Of a DNA stretch of 16,502 bases, positions 14,909-16,502 are shown piece after piece (position 1 is the stretch's first letter; the number at the start of each line of letters is the position of its first letter). The notes under the pieces were generated by a model, which saw only the letters and a program-made list of their open reading frames with translations, was not told where the DNA came from and did no database searches. The position numbers and the translations under genes were made by a program. The stretch lies in NCBI GenBank assembly GCA_947285985.1, contig CAMYPB010000013.1:1-16502 (forward strand), written 5' to 3'. The DNA comes from an uncultured Holosporaceae bacterium (lineage in GTDB: Bacteria > Pseudomonadota > Alphaproteobacteria > RUG11792).

Positions 14909-15751
14909 TCAAAGATATCTTGGAAATTGCTTGGCAATTTCATCAATATAAATCAATTCTCTTAAAATTTGTTTCAAATCTCTTAAATATACCATATTAG
15001 GGCCATCACATGGTGCACTATTTGGATTTTCGTGGACTTCCATGAAAATTCCGGCCAATCCTATAGAAACAGCTGCTCTCGCGAGGATAGGTGCGAATTC
15101 TCGTTCTCCCCCAGAACATTCTCCATTTGATGATGGGAGTTGAATAGAGTGCGTCGCGTCGAATATAACAGGGCATCCCGTCTCTTTCATAATAGATAGT
15201 CCCCTAAAATCTACGACGAGATTGTTATATCCAAAACATGATCCCCTCTCACACAGAAGAATTCTATCAGATCCGAAGTGTTTTATTTTTTCAACAACAT
15301 TCTTCATATCACGAGGAGACATGAATTGTCCCTTCTTTATATGAATAATCTTCTTCGTCTTAGAAGCGGCCTCCAATAAATCAGATTGACGACATAAAAA
15401 TGCAGGAATCTGAAGAATATCAACGTATTCCGCGACTTTTTCACATTGATCAGGAAGATGAACGTCAGTTAGAACAGGAATTCCAACCTCATCCCTAACT
15501 TTCTTGAGGATCCTAAGTCCATCATCCATCCCAATCCCTCTCTTTCCCCGTATACTCGATCTATTCGCCTTATCAAAAGACGACTTGAAAATATAGGGTA
15601 TCGAAAGTTCATCACATATCTTCTTTATTTCAAACGCATGAAAAAGAGAACTCTCCTCAGACTCTATAGCACAAGGCCCCCCTATGAAAACAAACCTACT
15701 CTCATTCGAAATTTCTATACCATCTAAATAAATCTTGCTTTGAGACGTCAT
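14909..15751 (-). CDS. kdsA: 3-deoxy-8-phosphooctulonate synthase (Kdo-8-P synthase)
   Basis: KdsA condenses phosphoenolpyruvate with arabinose-5-phosphate to Kdo-8-phosphate, the first dedicated step to the inner-core sugar of lipopolysaccharide. The 280-residue protein has GGPCAIES (24-31), FKSSFDKANRSS (55-66), FLCRQSDLL (118-126), KKGQFMSPRDM (139-149) and the metal set Cys27, His201 (DATHS), Glu238 (MEVHENP) and Asp249 (PCDGPN). Cys27, where E. coli KdsA has Asn, places it in the metal-dependent class known from Aquifex. ATG 15751 follows AAGGGAAGG. First gene of the kdsA-pepP-pgk unit. Its presence says that this organism very likely makes Kdo-containing LPS. Confidence 0.96.
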   Translation of the reverse strand: MTSQSKIYLDGIEISNESRFVFIGGPCAIESEESSLFHAFEIKKICDELSIPYIFKSSFDKANRSSIRGKRGIGMDDGLRILKKVRDEVGIPVLTDVHLPDQCEKVAEYVDILQIPAFLCRQSDLLEAASKTKKIIHIKKGQFMSPRDMKNVVEKIKHFGSDRILLCERGSCFGYNNLVVDFRGLSIMKETGCPVIFDATHSIQLPSSNGECSGGEREFAPILARAAVSIGLAGIFMEVHENPNSAPCDGPNMVYLRDLKQILRELIYIDEIAKQFPRYL

Positions 15752-15788
15752 ACCTTCCCTTCGTCCGTATCCCTATCCTATGATGAAC

Positions 15789-15817
15789 ATTATAGAGTAG
15801 TCTTCCGGATTAGTCAT
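15789..15817 (-). promoter_or_regulatory. Promoter of the kdsA-pepP-pgk operon
   Basis: A perfect TATAAT (15794 to 15789) with ATGACT (15817 to 15812) exactly 17 bases upstream on the minus strand, leaving a leader of about 30 bases before the kdsA ATG. No other promoter is seen in the 8- and 12-base gaps further down the unit. Confidence 0.6.
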
Positions 15818-16031
15818 CATTGTTCATGTGTTAAAATAAATAAAATTTTATGTATTATTTTTTTATTATATTTTATAGAAAATTTATCACAAAACATCTC
15901 AAAACAAAATCTTCGATCTATTTTGTTGTTTGAAGAAGGGAGGTGCGTTTATAAATAACACCCAACACAATGAAAATGCTATCACAATTTAAATAAAAAT
16001 TCAATAATTAAAAATTGCCCATCTTCAATAC
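15818..16031. other. Non-coding stretch upstream of kdsA
   Basis: About 210 bases of very AT-rich DNA without a credible gene. A plus-strand reading of 72 codons that ends here begins inside kdsA and has no recognisable content. GAAGGGAGGTG at 15934-15944 looks like a Shine-Dalgarno, but the following ATAAATAA stops at once and gives no ORF. I see no tRNA, repeat array or clear terminator in it. Confidence 0.5.
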
Positions 16032-16060
16032 TTGACATATCTATAAAAATATTTTAGAAT
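16032..16060 (+). promoter_or_regulatory. Near-consensus promoter of a small RNA candidate
   Basis: Consensus TTGACA (16032-16037) and TAGAAT (16055-16060) separated by exactly 17 bases. It is the best promoter match noticed in the window, yet no protein gene follows; start of transcription would be near 16067. Confidence 0.6.
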
Positions 16061-16066
16061 AATATT

Positions 16067-16150
16067 GTGAGTTGGGGAAAATCATTGTGTGACAGTCTAC
16101 GAGATTTTGTTGACACATGGAAGTTTTCTCTTCAAGTTTGTTTTTGCTTT
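16067..16150 (+). ncRNA. Candidate small RNA with a long interrupted hairpin
   Basis: Downstream of the strong promoter the sequence folds back in three stacked parts. Outer stem: TTGGGGAAAA (16072-16081) with TTTTCTC plus CAA (16124-16135, a two-base bulge and one G-T pair). Middle stem: CA, bulged T, TGTGT (16083-16090) with ACACATG (16113-16119). Apical hairpin: ACA and GTCT with AGAT and TGT around an ACG loop (16092-16110). A U-rich run, GTTTGTTTTTGCTTTT, follows from 16136. Stems, bulges and tail fit an independent short transcript of about 80 bases. It is shorter than 6S RNA and lacks the SRP RNA signature, so I assign no family. No open reading frame is evident. Confidence 0.45.
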
Positions 16151-16257
16151 TATATCGAATTTGGGATTATTTTTTAGAATTTAATAAGAAAAATAAACTT
16201 TTTGTTGTATGGGCAAAAATAATTTGATAAAATCTCTATGCTTTTTGATGGATAATG

Positions 16258-16266
16258 TGATAGAAT
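16258..16266 (+). promoter_or_regulatory. Extended -10 promoter of tRNA-Trp
   Basis: TGATAGAAT fits the extended -10 form (TGnTATAAT with one mismatch). It ends 16 bases before the tRNA 5' end, so the primary transcript would carry a leader of about ten bases. The -35 is weak. Confidence 0.45.
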
Positions 16267-16282
16267 ATCCAATATGGATTAT

Positions 16283-16358
16283 AGGAGTGTAGCTCAATTG
16301 GAAGAGTATCGGTCTCCAAAACCGACGGTTGGGGGTTCGAGACCCTCCACTCCTGCCA
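16283..16358 (+). tRNA. tRNA-Trp (anticodon CCA)
   Basis: Cloverleaf with acceptor AGGAGTG/CACTCCT, discriminator G and encoded CCA; D-arm with AGCTCAATTGGAAGAG; anticodon stem TCGGT/ACCGA with loop CTCCAAA (anticodon CCA); T-arm with GGGTTCGAGACCC. Its place directly before secE is the common tRNA-Trp - secE - nusG order, which supports the call. Confidence 0.97.
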
Positions 16359-16398
16359 TGTAGGGTGTTTTGTTTGATTTATATTATGAGGACTACTA

Positions 16399-16502
16399 AT
16401 GAAATCTGTTGCTAATATCAAGAGGCTTTTTTCTTTCTTGCGTGAAGTTAGGCAGGAGGTTGATAAAATATCTTGGCCAAGCAGGAAGGAGGTTGTCATA
16501 AC
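16399..16502 (+). CDS. secE: Preprotein translocase subunit SecE, N-terminal part (cut by window edge)
   Basis: SecE is the small membrane subunit that clamps SecY in the Sec channel. Only 34 codons are visible, with the family signature FLREVRQEV (13-21) and SWPSRKEV (25-32); the transmembrane segment would follow beyond the edge. ATG 16399 is preceded by GAGGA (16388-16392) at six bases. The short N-terminus points to the one-helix form usual in alphaproteobacteria. Probably co-transcribed with tRNA-Trp, 40 bases upstream, since no promoter is obvious between them. Confidence 0.95.
   Translation, partial: MKSVANIKRLFSFLREVRQEVDKISWPSRKEVVI

Noticed and set aside
15740..15958. Plus-strand ORF of 72 codons upstream of kdsA
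   Set aside because: It begins inside the kdsA coding and promoter region and shows no domain, good start signal or biased composition.
1..16502. CRISPR array, insertion sequence, toxin-antitoxin pair or defence system
   Set aside because: No regularly spaced repeats, transposase motifs, terminal inverted repeats with target duplications, or typical defence proteins were seen on either strand.

Overview
The window looks like a chromosomal segment of an AT-rich alphaproteobacterium, most plausibly a host-associated lineage of the Rickettsiales/Holosporales type. Reasons seen in the sequence: low GC, overlapping genes, an alphaproteobacterial-style PGK C-terminus (STAGGAFLE), an XRE regulator with the TFQQIQKYE recognition helix common in that class, and a lone gene-transfer-agent (GTA)-like large terminase. 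A Kdo-8-phosphate synthase implies lipopolysaccharide with Kdo, which argues against Anaplasmataceae such as Wolbachia. The exact genus cannot be fixed from this window.

Layout. Positions 1-4470 hold a biotin locus: the 5' end of bioB on the minus strand, then a tightly packed plus-strand unit bioF - BioH/BioG-like esterase - bioC - bioD - bioA, closed by a strong hairpin at 4469-4496. BioC and the esterase would make and release the pimeloyl-ACP precursor, BioF, BioA, BioD and BioB would finish the ring. Convergent to it is an iron-type superoxide dismutase (4504-5073, minus), preceded by tRNA-Ser(UGA). Divergent from the tRNA is xerD, translationally overlapped by miaA, followed by an orphan GTA-type terminase large subunit. 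A convergent XRE repressor-like gene (8712-9086) and a non-coding interval with a 12-bp-stem hairpin separate the terminase from rpsA.

Positions 9245-11107 are the rpsA unit: promoter, a hairpin in the leader, a six-S1-domain ribosomal protein S1 and an intrinsic terminator. A polyprenyl diphosphate synthase with an unusual second aspartate-rich motif starts directly after this terminator. Its stop codon overlaps that of pgk, the last gene of a minus-strand operon kdsA - pepP - pgk (15751 to 11985) driven by a good sigma70-type promoter. The 465-base gap upstream of kdsA carries a near-consensus promoter followed by a long interrupted hairpin and a U-rich run, which I read as an unassigned small RNA. 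The window closes with tRNA-Trp and the first 34 codons of secE, a familiar bacterial arrangement that normally leads into nusG and the rplKAJL genes.

Most of the window is ordinary core metabolism. The parts worth a second look are the small esterase in the biotin unit, the orphan but catalytically intact terminase, the small-RNA candidate near 16070-16150, the hairpin at 8611-8669, and a 17-base direct repeat that links the xerD interior with the region behind the terminase.
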